Origin: Paramuribaculum sp.
GTDB taxonomy: Bacteria; Bacteroidota; Bacteroidia; Bacteroidales; Muribaculaceae
Direction of reading: 5' to 3'
Length of the DNA: 47,865 nucleotides
Assembly: GCA_029060545.1 (NCBI GenBank)
Contig: JAIDTT010000081.1
Span: forward strand, 47,757-95,621
Positions within the stretch are counted from its first letter, which is position 1; every line of letters begins with the position of its first letter. Below the pieces are notes generated by a model. That model did not search any database and had not been told where the DNA came from. It worked only from the letters and a program-made list of their open reading frames with translations. Position numbers and translations under genes: made by a program. Below, in pieces: positions 15,839 to 25,370 of the stretch.

Positions 15839-17590
15839 ATGAAAAATATTTACGGAGGTATCGTGTTGCTATTTTGCAGTATGTTCACCGTCGCGCAAGT
15901 CAAGGCAGAGCCTTTGGCTGAATCGTTAGGCAATCTTTATGATATGCACTACAATCTGATCCTATCGGATAAAGTTATTGGCAGCTATCAGGAGTTGACG
16001 CAAGTAAATTTTGTTTTGAACAGATCCAACTATGGTTTTGCGGGCGATCAGAGTGATGCTCAAATCACGGTCAACGGTATTGATGCTTCATACGAGGTCA
16101 AGGACTATCAGTCAGAGGGTGATTGCCGGGTATTGTGTATTCTCATCCCACAGCCGGCAGCATTGCCGTCTACTAATCTGGTAGAGATGCAAACATTTAA
16201 TTTAAATGTAGTTAATACTTCCAATCCTACTGAATTAAAGAAATTGTATGAGCTTAATACAAAGATACCGTCGAATTTTTATACCCTTAAAAGATGCTAC
16301 CGCTATGATATAGCGACAACAGATAATTGGGATTACAAATATGAACTCAACAGAAGTGTCAATCGGCCTCAATTTATTGGTGGTTCGTATATCATGAATC
16401 TGTATTCGGGTGATTACTCTTCCAATAATTTTTCGGGTAACCTTACTTTCAGACAGTATACTCCCGACGCAGCGGATGGTGATGAGTCCGAACCTGTAGA
16501 AGGGGAGTTGCTGAAAATGGATAGCGGGAGTCTTGTGCATATTTGCCCGGCTCAGTTTGATTACTCACAGTCAAATTTCAGTCTCGTAATCAATCATTGC
16601 GTATCAGAATCAGGAGTATACTATCTTCGATTCCCTCTTTATGGTACCATTAATACCAATTCTGATTCGGATCTGAACTCGTTGAGGAATATTCATTGCA
16701 ATAATATACTGATCGGCCCGATTGAAATTACGGAAGGCTCGCTTCCGACACCTATTCTTATGGCTACATCGCGTATGATGCCAAGTGTGATTTACTCCGA
16801 CGATATTCCTGATAATTGCGATCTGCGAGTAGATAACTGCAATAGCTTGTATTTTGACGTGGAGCATCCTAAGTTCAGAATCAAGATTACAGATGGCGAT
16901 AATACGGCCAAAATTGTTGCCGAATATGAGGTTGAGCCTATATTGTCCGGTAATATTATTTCGTTCCCGCTTAAGAAAGAAGCCGTGTCAGCTCCCGGTT
17001 CTTATAGATTCAATTATTATGTGGATGAACCGATTAAAGGATTCAGCACATTCAATAGTCCATTATTGAGAGAGAAAACATCTTCTGCATATTACCTTAC
17101 ACTCAAAGTTGTGGATTCGGAGCCAACAGCAAATGTAGATATGTTTGTGAAGACTACTAATGCCGAGCAAGTGGAAATGGAAGATGGAGAGGAATTGACT
17201 GTCCGTCTGTTTCACCCATCAACAAATCATCGCATCTTCACGAAATGGATCCCGGAGGAAGAGGGAAATACATCTGCATATAGTGTGGCTGGTGCTGGAG
17301 AAATCCCGGCAGATTTTACTGAGCATACTCAGGATTTAACGATTATATGCCCGGGTACACTCCAGTATTTTACTCGGTTGAGTAATACCAATTCAGAGAC
17401 AAAGACAATACATTTCGTAAGGAAAGAGGTGGTGCCGGATATCTCATCGGTAGACGGTGTGGCTACAGATGCAATTGAGAATGATACAAGGGAATTATGG
17501 TATCATATCAATGGAATGCCCGCGACTGCGAATGATAAGGGGATTCTTATATTGCGAAAAAATGGACAAGCCACTAAGGTGTTAAAATAA
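15839..17590 (+). CDS. Large secreted protein with C-terminal sorting-like module
   Basis: The 583-aa product begins MKNIYGGIVLLFCSMFTVAQVKA, a signal peptide; the longer in-frame start at 15788 would lack one and lies in the leader. The mature region is AT-rich in codon use compared with neighbouring genes and contains several beta-sandwich-like segments, but no family I recognise. The C-terminus RELWYHINGMPATANDKGIL followed by LRKNGQATKVLK resembles the Bacteroidetes YxLxGxxV...GIYIxxGxKxxK terminal module, as does the end of the 433-aa protein at 1706. It is a one-gene unit: own promoter, leader RNA copy C and strong terminator at 17617. Probably a lineage-specific surface or secreted protein. 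Confidence 0.8.
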   Translation: MKNIYGGIVLLFCSMFTVAQVKAEPLAESLGNLYDMHYNLILSDKVIGSYQELTQVNFVLNRSNYGFAGDQSDAQITVNGIDASYEVKDYQSEGDCRVLCILIPQPAALPSTNLVEMQTFNLNVVNTSNPTELKKLYELNTKIPSNFYTLKRCYRYDIATTDNWDYKYELNRSVNRPQFIGGSYIMNLYSGDYSSNNFSGNLTFRQYTPDAADGDESEPVEGELLKMDSGSLVHICPAQFDYSQSNFSLVINHCVSESGVYYLRFPLYGTINTNSDSDLNSLRNIHCNNILIGPIEITEGSLPTPILMATSRMMPSVIYSDDIPDNCDLRVDNCNSLYFDVEHPKFRIKITDGDNTAKIVAEYEVEPILSGNIISFPLKKEAVSAPGSYRFNYYVDEPIKGFSTFNSPLLREKTSSAYYLTLKVVDSEPTANVDMFVKTTNAEQVEMEDGEELTVRLFHPSTNHRIFTKWIPEEEGNTSAYSVAGAGEIPADFTEHTQDLTIICPGTLQYFTRLSNTNSETKTIHFVRKEVVPDISSVDGVATDAIENDTRELWYHINGMPATANDKGILILRKNGQATKVLK

Positions 17591-17616
17591 CGGGTTGCAA
17601 TAGATCCGTAAAGACA

Positions 17617-17648
17617 ACAGGGGTCGGATTGTGGAATCCGACCCCTGT
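17617..17648. terminator. Strong bidirectional terminator
   Basis: A perfect 14-bp stem pairs 17617-17630 with 17635-17648 around a GTGG loop. It separates the convergent secreted-protein and rpmE2 genes. Confidence 0.85.
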
Positions 17649-17671
17649 CTGTGCAAGTATGGTTGTAGATT

Positions 17672-17926
17672 TTATTTCTTCTTGCGGTTGCCGTAGCGGC
17701 TCATGAACTTGTCTACACGGCCTGCGGTGTCGACGAGCTTCTGCTTGCCGGTGAAGAAGGGGTGAGACGAGCTGGTGATTTCAAGCTTTACCAGAGGATA
17801 TGTCACGCCGTCGACTTCGATTGTCTCTTTTGTGGCGATTGTGCTACGGGTGATGAAGATCTCCTCGTTGGACATATCTTTGAATACTACTTCGCGATAA
17901 TTGGAAGGATGAATATCTTTTTTCAT
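17672..17926 (-). CDS. rpmE2: Ribosomal protein bL31 type B
   Basis: The 84-aa protein begins [17 protein letters not shown] and contains [21 protein letters not shown], the bL31 signature, but no CxxC zinc motif, which defines the type B (C-minus) form. It binds the 50S subunit and bridges to 30S. In organisms with both forms, type B replaces the zinc form under zinc limitation; here no second copy is visible. It has its own promoter and a leader of about 70 nt. Confidence 0.95.
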   Translation of the reverse strand: MKKDIHPSNYREVVFKDMSNEEIFITRSTIATKETIEVDGVTYPLVKLEITSSSHPFFTGKQKLVDTAGRVDKFMSRYGNRKKK

Positions 17927-18003
17927 TTTTCGTTTGGATATGAAATATTGTAAATCAGACTGTTAGTAATTTTGGCTGGTAAGGCCTCAATCGTAATGGC
18001 CTG

Positions 18004-18034
18004 CAAATTTACGGATTATTCTCTAATTACCAAA
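18004..18034 (-). promoter_or_regulatory. rpmE2 promoter
   Basis: On the minus strand TTG (18033-18031), 19 bp, TAAATTTG (18011-18004). Transcription starts near 17998. The leader contains an AGGCC/GGCCT pairing (about 17983-18003) near its 5' end, a possible regulatory hairpin. Confidence 0.65.
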
Positions 18035-18037
18035 ATA

Positions 18038-19906
18038 TTAATCCTCAAATTCAATAAGAGGAGCATCTGTGCCCACTACTTCGTCGACTTTTACGAACAC
18101 TCGCTTCACGGTTTCTTCCTTCTCGGCTGTGACGTCGTTTTCCATCTTCATTGCTTCGTATACGAGCAGTACTTCGCCGGGCTTCACTTTGTCGCCGGCT
18201 TTCACATTCACGGCAATCACACGGCCACCCATGGGAGCGCTGAGGAGTTCGCCGGTGATGGGACGGTTGTCGACTTCCTCTTCGGGTTGAGGATTCTTGG
18301 CTGCTTCCTCGGCTTGCTTCAGCTCGAATTCTTTGGTGCGAAGACCGCGGAGATAGCCGTTGGCTACGGTGGGGAGAAGTTGAAGAAGGAGATACTCTTC
18401 GTTGTTGGAGGCCAGTTTTACGCCACCCAGATCGTTGAGCACAGGGTTGTCGGGCTGACGGTAGGAGGATGTATCGTAGGGGTGTTCGGTTGCATCGCCG
18501 GTGATCTTTTCGCGGAATGCGGGATCGATGGCTACGGGAGTGTGGCCGTATTCACCCTTGATGAGGGAGATGAATTGGTTGGATTTAGTAGTGTAGTCAG
18601 GATTGCCTTTCTTGCGGTCGAGGGCGAGGCTTACAGCTTGTGAGCCTACGATCTGGGATGTAGGTGTCACGAGTGGTACAAGACCGGCATCGCGACGCAC
18701 CTTGGGAATAAGGAGCATAGCGTCGTCGAGCAGATCGGATGCCTGAAGGGCCTTGAGCTGTGCTACCATATTCGAGTACATACCGCCGGGCACTTCCGCA
18801 GTCTTGACGAGTTCGTTGGGCTTGGGGAAGTGGAAGTAGTCCTCGATAGCGTGGCAGGCATCGAGTAGGCCTTCCTCATCGTTGGCGCGAGCGCACTCGA
18901 TCGCTTTATCGAATAGAGCCGATACGTGGTCGGGCAGTGTGTCGTTGAGCGGATCGAAGGGGATAGGCATATTGTCTTTGTAGAGGTCGAAGTCGGCAAG
19001 AGCCTTGCGGGCATCCAGCAGGTGTGTGCGAATCTTGCCTACGGCTTCCATATTCACGTCGAGCTCAATGCCGAGACGCTGGGCGAAGATATAGATGAGC
19101 TCGATTGCAGGTGCTGCAGATCCACCACCGAACCACCAGATATTGGTGTCAAGGATGTCGAGGCCGTTCATTATGGCCATAAGTGAAGAAGCGAGACCGT
19201 AACCGGGAGTACAGTGGGTATGGAAGTCGACTTCGCACTTAAGCTCGGCTTTGAGGCGGGAGATGATGGATGCGGCACGGAGAGGATTGACCAAACCTGC
19301 CATATCCTTAAGGGTGATGATCTTGGCGCCGAGTGCTTCCATCTCTTTTGCTTTCTCCACGAAGTATTCGTCGGTGAATATCTTCTCGGGTTCTGCGGGC
19401 TTGCCACCAAACAGACGCTTGAAAAATCCGGGTTTCGATTCGGGTGCCTCGGGCTTGGGATCGACTGTGTAGCACACAGCGCCGTCGGCTATACCGCCGA
19501 GTTCATTGATAAGACGGATGGATTCCTTTACGTTGTCGATATCGTTGAGAGCGTCGAATATGCGCATCACATTGAGGCCGTTTTTGATAGCCTCCTTGTA
19601 GAAGCCTTCGAGCACACTGTCGGGGTAGGGAACGTAACCGAAAAGGTTGCGACCGCGCGACAGAGCGGATAGAAGGGAGCGGCCTTTCATTGCTTCGGAT
19701 ACCTTACGCAGACGATCCCAGGGGGACTCGCCGAGATAGCGCATCACTGAGTCGGGCACAGCACCGCCCCATACTTCCATAATATAATAGCCGGCCTCTT
19801 CGTAGTAGGGCAGGAGGGAGTCGATGGTCTTCTGATCCATGCGGGTTGCAAAGAGCGATTGCTGGCCGTCGCGCAGCGTAAGGTCTCTGATTTTAAGTTT
19901 CCTCAT
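18038..19906 (-). CDS. Oxaloacetate decarboxylase / pyruvate carboxylase alpha subunit with biotin domain
   Basis: The 622-aa protein has an HMGL-like carboxyltransferase barrel (LTLRDGQQSLFATRM, metal ligands in FHTHCTPGYG), a PYC/OADA conserved domain (about 300-480) and a C-terminal biotinyl domain with K587 in VYEAMKMEN. The linker region is Pro/Glu-rich (about 525-555). It moves a carboxyl group between biotin and pyruvate/oxaloacetate. It may serve as OadA of a sodium-pumping decarboxylase or as subunit B of a two-subunit pyruvate carboxylase; neither OadB nor a biotin carboxylase gene is in the window, so the choice is open. Symbol left blank for that reason. Confidence 0.9.
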   Translation of the reverse strand: MRKLKIRDLTLRDGQQSLFATRMDQKTIDSLLPYYEEAGYYIMEVWGGAVPDSVMRYLGESPWDRLRKVSEAMKGRSLLSALSRGRNLFGYVPYPDSVLEGFYKEAIKNGLNVMRIFDALNDIDNVKESIRLINELGGIADGAVCYTVDPKPEAPESKPGFFKRLFGGKPAEPEKIFTDEYFVEKAKEMEALGAKIITLKDMAGLVNPLRAASIISRLKAELKCEVDFHTHCTPGYGLASSLMAIMNGLDILDTNIWWFGGGSAAPAIELIYIFAQRLGIELDVNMEAVGKIRTHLLDARKALADFDLYKDNMPIPFDPLNDTLPDHVSALFDKAIECARANDEEGLLDACHAIEDYFHFPKPNELVKTAEVPGGMYSNMVAQLKALQASDLLDDAMLLIPKVRRDAGLVPLVTPTSQIVGSQAVSLALDRKKGNPDYTTKSNQFISLIKGEYGHTPVAIDPAFREKITGDATEHPYDTSSYRQPDNPVLNDLGGVKLASNNEEYLLLQLLPTVANGYLRGLRTKEFELKQAEEAAKNPQPEEEVDNRPITGELLSAPMGGRVIAVNVKAGDKVKPGEVLLVYEAMKMENDVTAEKEETVKRVFVKVDEVVGTDAPLIEFED

Positions 19907-20076
19907 TTGTATTTTTTTTTGGTTTGAGTTAGTCTATATGTTTGGACAATGCAAAATAAATGCTTTTTGGTGAAATACGGAAATTTTTCTTTAATAAAAA
20001 TCGGGACGCAATGAAAATTGGACGATTTGGTCGGATAAGTCTGATATGCGTAACGTAGGGTGGCTACGCAATAGAA

Positions 20077-20099
20077 GAGCCCGGTGGTCGGCCGGGCTC
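20077..20099 (-). terminator. Terminator after the META lipoprotein gene
   Basis: GAGCCCGG (20077-20084) pairs with CCGGGCTC (20092-20099). A second hairpin GCGTA/TACGC lies next to it at about 20048-20069. Confidence 0.7.
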
Positions 20100-20131
20100 G
20101 GTATATATAGAATGGTAAGAGAGTGTATGCG

Positions 20132-20995
20132 CTATTTGAGGTCAAGTCGTGAGAGTTCGACTACGGTGTTGCCTTCGCTGTTGAGCAACTGGGCCGTTTC
20201 GGACGTTGAGCCGGGACGAACGGATGTGACTGTGGCGAGTGCATTGAGCAGACTCTGCTCTATATCGATGTTGGGGCATGTCATACGCGTTGTGATGAGA
20301 TCGGAAAAGTGGATGGCAGATCCGCTGTTGTTGTCCACAGACACTTTACCGTTGAGCATATTGCAGCCGGCATTTCCGTGGATTGACTTCTGAGGAACGT
20401 CAATCACAAGTTCGATCTCCGCTGACTGAGGTACGGATACACCGTTGATCAATGTGGCCGTCCATGCGCCGTTGATAAAATCAATATTGCTCTTGCGGAG
20501 TACGAGAGTAGTCTCGCCGGCGGCGTTTTTCAGGTAGAGCATATAGGTGTCTCCTTGCTTATCTATATTATAAGAGGCCACCGAACTTATGCCGGATACT
20601 ACGCCGACTTCATAAGGGGAGTCGCCGCAGAATTTCATGGTGGCTATGGGGTGGCCGGCAAGTTTCATCTGCCCGTTGGGAGTGACGGAGTAAGTGCCGT
20701 TATTGTAGTTGCACCCGTCATAAGCGCTGTAATTCACAAGGTAAGGATTCTGCTCCTGACTTTCGCCGAAACTCATAATGGGCATTGCCGAACCGGTGGA
20801 AGCAAGGTCGAGATTGCCGGCCCGAGTGATGAACCAGTCGCCGTAAAGCACTTTTTCGATCACGTTTTCAGTCTGGCCGAGTGTCTGGGTCTTGAGATGC
20901 TCTGGAGTAGTGGCGGAGGCCGTCTTGGAAGAATTACAGGATGATATACTCATAAGAGTTGCGAGGCATATTGCCGGTAAAATAATTCGTTTCAT
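20132..20995 (-). CDS. META-domain (HslJ-like) lipoprotein
   Basis: The 287-aa protein has a lipoprotein signal ending SISSC (C20). The C-terminal half (about 165-280) is a META/HslJ domain: NGAWTATLINGVSVP, then HGNAGCNMLNGKVSVDN and a TRMTCPN segment, the usual GC...N and TxMxC landmarks. The first half (about 45-160) looks like a second, diverged copy (GDWFITRAGN, YDGCNYNNGTYSV, MKFCGD). META proteins are envelope or heat-inducible proteins of unclear biochemical role. The gene is divergent from the chromate transporter pair. Confidence 0.85.
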   Translation of the reverse strand: MKRIILPAICLATLMSISSCNSSKTASATTPEHLKTQTLGQTENVIEKVLYGDWFITRAGNLDLASTGSAMPIMSFGESQEQNPYLVNYSAYDGCNYNNGTYSVTPNGQMKLAGHPIATMKFCGDSPYEVGVVSGISSVASYNIDKQGDTYMLYLKNAAGETTLVLRKSNIDFINGAWTATLINGVSVPQSAEIELVIDVPQKSIHGNAGCNMLNGKVSVDNNSGSAIHFSDLITTRMTCPNIDIEQSLLNALATVTSVRPGSTSETAQLLNSEGNTVVELSRLDLK

Positions 20996-21106
20996 ATCGT
21001 AGGATAAGTTAATTAGGCTTTATAGTTATAATGCCTGAGAGCGTAGATTGTTCATTATTGACATGCAAGGCAGCAAAGATAATTGAAAAAATTGTAATTT
21101 TGCGTT

Positions 21107-21703
21107 ATGAAACAAACGATAACTCCTACAGAAAAGCCCCAGGCTACGCTTTGGCAACTTTTCGTTACCTTCTTCAAAATCGGATCGTTTACGTTTGGTG
21201 GCGGCTGGGCTATGATAGCTATAATAGAGCGCGAGGTTGTCGACAAACGCCGGTGGCTCACCAAAACCGAATTTCTCGATCTGCTCTCCGTGGCTCAGGC
21301 TCTGCCGGGCATCCTTGCCGTGAATATCGCCGTAGCTGTGGGCGACAGCCTGCGTCGACGTACAGGTGCTACGGTATCTGCTCTTGGAGCAATATTGCCG
21401 TCGTTCACTATGATTCTGATTATTGCGGTGTTCCTCACTCCTGATATGATCAAAAATTCGCCGACAGTCAACGCTATATTCAAAGGTATCCGCCCGGCAG
21501 TAGTGGCGCTGATTATCGCGCCCGTGATCACTACTGGTAAGTCGGTCGGCATCAATTGGCGCACGATAGTCATTCCGGTAGGCGTGGCACTGCTTGTGTG
21601 GTCGCACTGGCCGGTGGTGAGCAATCCCATATTGTATATTGTCATCGGTGGCCTCGTGGGCTACCTGATTGAGCGTAAGAACAGAAAGGAGGCCGCGCAA
21701 TGA
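21107..21703 (+). CDS. chrA: Chromate transporter, first half-size subunit
   Basis: The 198-aa membrane protein carries one CHR domain: FFKIGSFTFGGGWAMIAIIEREVVD at the N-terminus, then LLSVAQALPGILAVNIAV and several hydrophobic helices. Short-chain ChrA proteins work as pairs of oppositely oriented halves that together export chromate or a related anion. The next gene overlaps by 4 bp and is the partner. A TAATTTTG (21095-21102) stands only 4 bp before the ATG, suggesting a very short leader, although no good -33 element is present. The physiological anion in an anaerobe may differ from chromate. Confidence 0.9.
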   Translation: MKQTITPTEKPQATLWQLFVTFFKIGSFTFGGGWAMIAIIEREVVDKRRWLTKTEFLDLLSVAQALPGILAVNIAVAVGDSLRRRTGATVSALGAILPSFTMILIIAVFLTPDMIKNSPTVNAIFKGIRPAVVALIIAPVITTGKSVGINWRTIVIPVGVALLVWSHWPVVSNPILYIVIGGLVGYLIERKNRKEAAQ

Positions 21704-22269
21704 TATATCTGAAACTTATATGGGCATATCTCAGAATTGGCCTCTTCGGCTTTGGCGGAGGTTACGCGATGCTGTCGCTTATCGAGAGTATAATAGTAGG
21801 CTCGGGTTGGATCACCGAGCAGACGTTTACTGATATTGTAGCAATATCGCAGATGACCCCCGGCCCGATAGGTATTAATTCCGCAACTTATATAGGATAT
21901 GTGGCTCCGGGCGTAGCCGATCCGGCGTTTGCCAATCCGCTGTTCGGACTATTGGGCTCGATACTATGCACGGTAGTGGTGGTAGTGCCCTCCTTCATTC
22001 TCACAATCAAGGCGAGCCACTACATCAAGAAGCATCGTGAAGAGCCATTCGTGGCTGGAATGATGAAGGGTATGCGTCCGGTGGTGGTAGGTCTGATCGC
22101 ATCGGCGGCATTGCTGCTGATGAACTCAGCCAATTTCGGTACGGAGACGCGCGATGTGATCTGCTCCATCGCCATCTGTGCTGGCTCGTTCAGCCTCGTG
22201 TTTTGGGCTAAGTTGCATCCTATAATCGTGATACTGATAGCCGGTGCTGTCGGATTCTTTATATTCTGA
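21700..22269 (+). CDS. chrA: Chromate transporter, second half-size subunit
   Basis: The 189-aa protein is the second CHR half: LIWAYLRIGLFGFGGGYAM, then ITEQTFTDIVAISQMTPGPI and further hydrophobic helices. It overlaps the first half gene by ATGA and abuts folC (its stop TGA overlaps the folC ATG), so the three genes are translationally coupled. The two halves share the GFGGG and Q.xPG motifs but differ elsewhere, as expected for an old duplication. Confidence 0.9.
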   Translation: MIYLKLIWAYLRIGLFGFGGGYAMLSLIESIIVGSGWITEQTFTDIVAISQMTPGPIGINSATYIGYVAPGVADPAFANPLFGLLGSILCTVVVVVPSFILTIKASHYIKKHREEPFVAGMMKGMRPVVVGLIASAALLLMNSANFGTETRDVICSIAICAGSFSLVFWAKLHPIIVILIAGAVGFFIF

Positions 22270-23579
22270 TGAACTACGCAGATACACTTGAATTTCTGTA
22301 TAATAGTATGCCGGCTTTCGAACGGCAGGGGAGCGACGGCTACAAGCCCGGGCTTGAGCGCGTAAAGGCGCTTGCTGAAGCGTTCGGCAATCCGCATAAG
22401 TCCTTCCCGTGCGTGCATATCGCTGGTACCAACGGCAAAGGCTCCACAGCCCATCTCTTGGCCGCCATAATGCAGTGTGCAGGCTATCGCACCGGGCTCT
22501 TTACCTCGCCGCATCTGGAGCATTTTGAAGAGCGTATACGCATTGATGGCCGACCGATTACACAGGAGCAAGTGGTAGAGTTTGTCGACCGATATAGAGC
22601 TAAGGCTCTGGATATAGAGCCGAGTTTCTTCGAGCTTACTACTGTGATGGGCTTTGATGCCTTTGCGGCAGCGAATGTGGATATCGCTATAGTGGAGACC
22701 GGCCTCGGTGGCCGGCTCGATAGTACGAATATCGTGGATCCGCTGCTGAGCCTAATAACTAATGTCGACTTTGATCATACTGATCTGTTGGGAGATACAC
22801 TCGAAGCTATAGCCCGGGAGAAAGCCGGTATCATTAAACCGGGGCGTCCGGTTGTAGTGTCGGAAGCCAACGGAATCGTTCGTAGCACGTTTGAAGCAGT
22901 CGCGCAAGAGAAGGGGGCTCGCGTCTCCTTCGCCGAAGATTGCGGAGAAATCATTGCCGCGCGACCATTGGACGGGGAGTATGAGACCAATACATTCGGA
23001 CAGATCGAGAGTGCTCTCACCGGCCAATGGCAGGTAGCTAATGCCCGCGGTGTGTTGGAGGCCGTCAGGCAGCTGCGGCAGATGGGATATATAATTCCCG
23101 ACAATGCAATGGCGGAAGGCTTTCTTAATGTCGTAAAACTGACCGGTCTGAGAGGACGTTGGACTGAGCGAGAGCTTTCTGATGGCGTGCGATTGGTCTA
23201 CGATACCGGCCACAATCCGGCCGGATGGCGGTATATCGTTGACCGCCTGAGCCGGCGCGACGGTCGCGTACATCTGTTGCTCGGGTTTGTAGCCGATAAG
23301 GATGTATCGGCAATATTGCGAATGCTCGCGGAGAAGATGCCTGCCGATACGGTTTATCATCTTACGCAGCCCGATAGCCACCGCGCTCTTCATGTGGAGC
23401 AACTGGCTGCGTTAGCCTCAGCCGCCGGAATTGCGGTGACGAGCACGAGTGCCGATCCCATCGTGGCATACGAAAAAGCAAAAGAGGGCGCCGCTGCTGG
23501 CGACACCCTCTATGTGGGGGGAAGCAACTATCTTATTGGAGGGTTGCTATCGTCTCTATCTCCACAAGCACATCCTTAG
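22269..23579 (+). CDS. folC: Folylpolyglutamate synthase / dihydrofolate synthase
   Basis: The 436-aa Mur-ligase-like enzyme adds glutamate to folates. The P-loop is [16 protein letters not shown] near residue 57, followed by [12 protein letters not shown], the central [22 protein letters not shown] and the C-terminal YDTGHNPAG. The length is normal for FolC. The end of the gene (23533-23579) overlaps the ridA gene on the other strand; the overlapped C-terminus still carries the family-typical GGS-hydrophobic strand, so both reading frames look genuine. Confidence 0.93.
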   Translation: MNYADTLEFLYNSMPAFERQGSDGYKPGLERVKALAEAFGNPHKSFPCVHIAGTNGKGSTAHLLAAIMQCAGYRTGLFTSPHLEHFEERIRIDGRPITQEQVVEFVDRYRAKALDIEPSFFELTTVMGFDAFAAANVDIAIVETGLGGRLDSTNIVDPLLSLITNVDFDHTDLLGDTLEAIAREKAGIIKPGRPVVVSEANGIVRSTFEAVAQEKGARVSFAEDCGEIIAARPLDGEYETNTFGQIESALTGQWQVANARGVLEAVRQLRQMGYIIPDNAMAEGFLNVVKLTGLRGRWTERELSDGVRLVYDTGHNPAGWRYIVDRLSRRDGRVHLLLGFVADKDVSAILRMLAEKMPADTVYHLTQPDSHRALHVEQLAALASAAGIAVTSTSADPIVAYEKAKEGAAAGDTLYVGGSNYLIGGLLSSLSPQAHP

Positions 23580-23910
23580 GCAGAGCCTTTACTGCTACTG
23601 CGGAGCGCGCCGGGAAAGGAGCCGTGAAATTAGCGGCATACACTTCGTTCATTTCCACGAAGAGGCTCATGTCGGCGAGGAATACTGTGGTCTTTACCAC
23701 ATTGTCGATCGAGAGGCCGGCCTCTGCGAGGATGGCTTTGATGTTGGCGATCGACTGTGCCGTCTGAGCTTTGATGCCTTCGGGCACAGAGCCGTCGGCA
23801 GGATTCACGGGTATCTGACCCGAGATGAAGAGAAGGTTGCCACACTGGATAGCTTGGCTGTAGGGGCCGATGGCGCCTGGAGCGTTGGTAGTTGAGATTG
23901 CTTTTTTCAT
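23533..23910 (-). CDS. ridA: RidA-family 2-iminobutanoate/2-iminopropanoate deaminase
   Basis: The 125-aa protein shows the Rid signature: [42 protein letters not shown], and FPARSAVAV with the catalytic arginine, ending VLVEIETIA. RidA hydrolyses the enamine/imine released by PLP enzymes such as threonine ammonia-lyase (ilvA, 3086), protecting other PLP enzymes. The start codon overlaps the stop of the upstream BrkB gene (ATGA), so translation is coupled. Its 3' end runs 47 bp into folC on the opposite strand. Confidence 0.94.
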   Translation of the reverse strand: MKKAISTTNAPGAIGPYSQAIQCGNLLFISGQIPVNPADGSVPEGIKAQTAQSIANIKAILAEAGLSIDNVVKTTVFLADMSLFVEMNEVYAANFTAPFPARSAVAVKALPKDVLVEIETIATLQ

Positions 23911-25268
23911 TTTGCTTTTATTTCAATGTCTAAATCGATTATGAGTTTTTCACCTGAGTCTTTGAGCACCTCGCTCATCATATCGGCATAAACCTTGTCA
24001 ATCGCACGGAAGCGGTGACTGAAGCCCGGTATGAAATCGGAGTGTCCGTTGTTATTGAGCCTGCGCACTACTTCACCTACTGTGAGCCCGGAGATATCCA
24101 TCGCCGGCTGTGCGGCCGACGGGTTATTGCCGTCGGAATTTGTTATGTAGCAAATCAGGCCTGCCCGTTCGAGAGCCTGCAATGCCGGTGTGACGAGGTT
24201 GATCGGAAGAGCATAGTTGGTGGATATTTCCTGCGCGGTGTAAGCCGGGAGTCCGCGATGGAACCGTTTTACTATGACGGTGAATATGCCGAGAGTAGTG
24301 CGGCGTCCGTATGACGGCGACATAGCCTCTATACTGCTGCAGAAATTAAATTGCTCGATATTCTGCATCGCATAGCATATCACGGCGCCTGTGAGAGTGA
24401 TGAGCCATACTAGCTGCGCCCAGATAAGCAGAAGCGGGAGAAATGACACGCTTCCGTAGATAGCATTGTAGCGAGCCACGTAGAGCTGACCGCTTACGAA
24501 GAGCCACTGCAGAATCTGGAAGGCGGTGCCGACGAGGATGCCGGGGATAATGGCATTGCGGATGCGCACCTTAGTGTTAGGCACGAGCACATAAGTGGCG
24601 GCAAAGAGCACCCACGTGATTATTAGACCCGTGAGGTCGATGAGCACTTCGGCTGCCGGACGGAGAAATTCGTAGGGTAGTAACGCGTTAAGCGACGTCG
24701 TCATCACGAGCGATATACCGCTTGAGAGAATGAGCAGAATGGGGAGTATCACAATGATGGCAAGATATTCGGCTATCGCCCGCCATAGCGAACGCGGACG
24801 CGTCACCTGCCACACGCTATTGAAGGCCAGTTCGATATTCCGGATAAGGCTGATCACTGTCCACAGCAGGAATACCACGCCCACACCTACGAATACACCG
24901 CCCGATGCTTGGTCAAGATACCCGTCGACGTAGCCGAAGGCAGCTTCGAGCGCCGTGGCCTGAGAGGGTATCTGATTTACGAGCTCATTGCGTATCACAT
25001 CCTGTAATCCGAAGCCGCGACCGATGGCCAATACAAGTGCAAGCGCCGGTACAAGCGCAAGAATACTCCTGTAAGTGAGAGCGCACGAATGCGACTGTAG
25101 ATCGCGGTCGAGAAAGGAGCGGCACGAGAGATTCACCACTTTTATTGCCTTCACCCACCATAGCGACCGGGTGTCGCGCCATACCTCCGTCGTGCAGTAT
25201 GCCCACCATTTGAGGGCTTGCAGGCGCAGTGTCTCGATCTGTCGGGATATGGATTTGAACATTGGCAT
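23907..25268 (-). CDS. YihY/BrkB-family inner-membrane protein
   Basis: The 453-aa product has a cytoplasmic N-terminus, about six hydrophobic helices between residues 55 and 320, and a soluble C-terminal domain of about 130 residues. The family hallmarks are present: [44 protein letters not shown], and the PN.KV motif [19 protein letters not shown]. The family was once called ribonuclease BN by mistake; its function is uncertain. The C-terminal part resembles a winged-helix ([24 protein letters not shown]...). The start MPMFKSI is chosen because a -7 box TAATTTTG (25294-25287, minus) precedes it; a longer reading from 25328 would run through this promoter. Confidence 0.85.
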   Translation of the reverse strand: MPMFKSISRQIETLRLQALKWWAYCTTEVWRDTRSLWWVKAIKVVNLSCRSFLDRDLQSHSCALTYRSILALVPALALVLAIGRGFGLQDVIRNELVNQIPSQATALEAAFGYVDGYLDQASGGVFVGVGVVFLLWTVISLIRNIELAFNSVWQVTRPRSLWRAIAEYLAIIVILPILLILSSGISLVMTTSLNALLPYEFLRPAAEVLIDLTGLIITWVLFAATYVLVPNTKVRIRNAIIPGILVGTAFQILQWLFVSGQLYVARYNAIYGSVSFLPLLLIWAQLVWLITLTGAVICYAMQNIEQFNFCSSIEAMSPSYGRRTTLGIFTVIVKRFHRGLPAYTAQEISTNYALPINLVTPALQALERAGLICYITNSDGNNPSAAQPAMDISGLTVGEVVRRLNNNGHSDFIPGFSHRFRAIDKVYADMMSEVLKDSGEKLIIDLDIEIKAK

Positions 25269-25310
25269 AATCAAAAGTGTCAACGACAAAATTACTAAAA
25301 AAGTTTCGGT

Positions 25311-25342
25311 TTTGTAAATATCAAACAAAATCGCTAACTTTG
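25311..25342 (+). promoter_or_regulatory. Promoter of the GH92 gene
   Basis: TTTG (25311-25314), 20 bp, TAACTTTG (25335-25342). A leader of about 23 nt follows. It is back-to-back with the BrkB promoter. Confidence 0.75.
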
Positions 25343-25370
25343 TATTATAACCAAAAACTTAAAATAGCAA

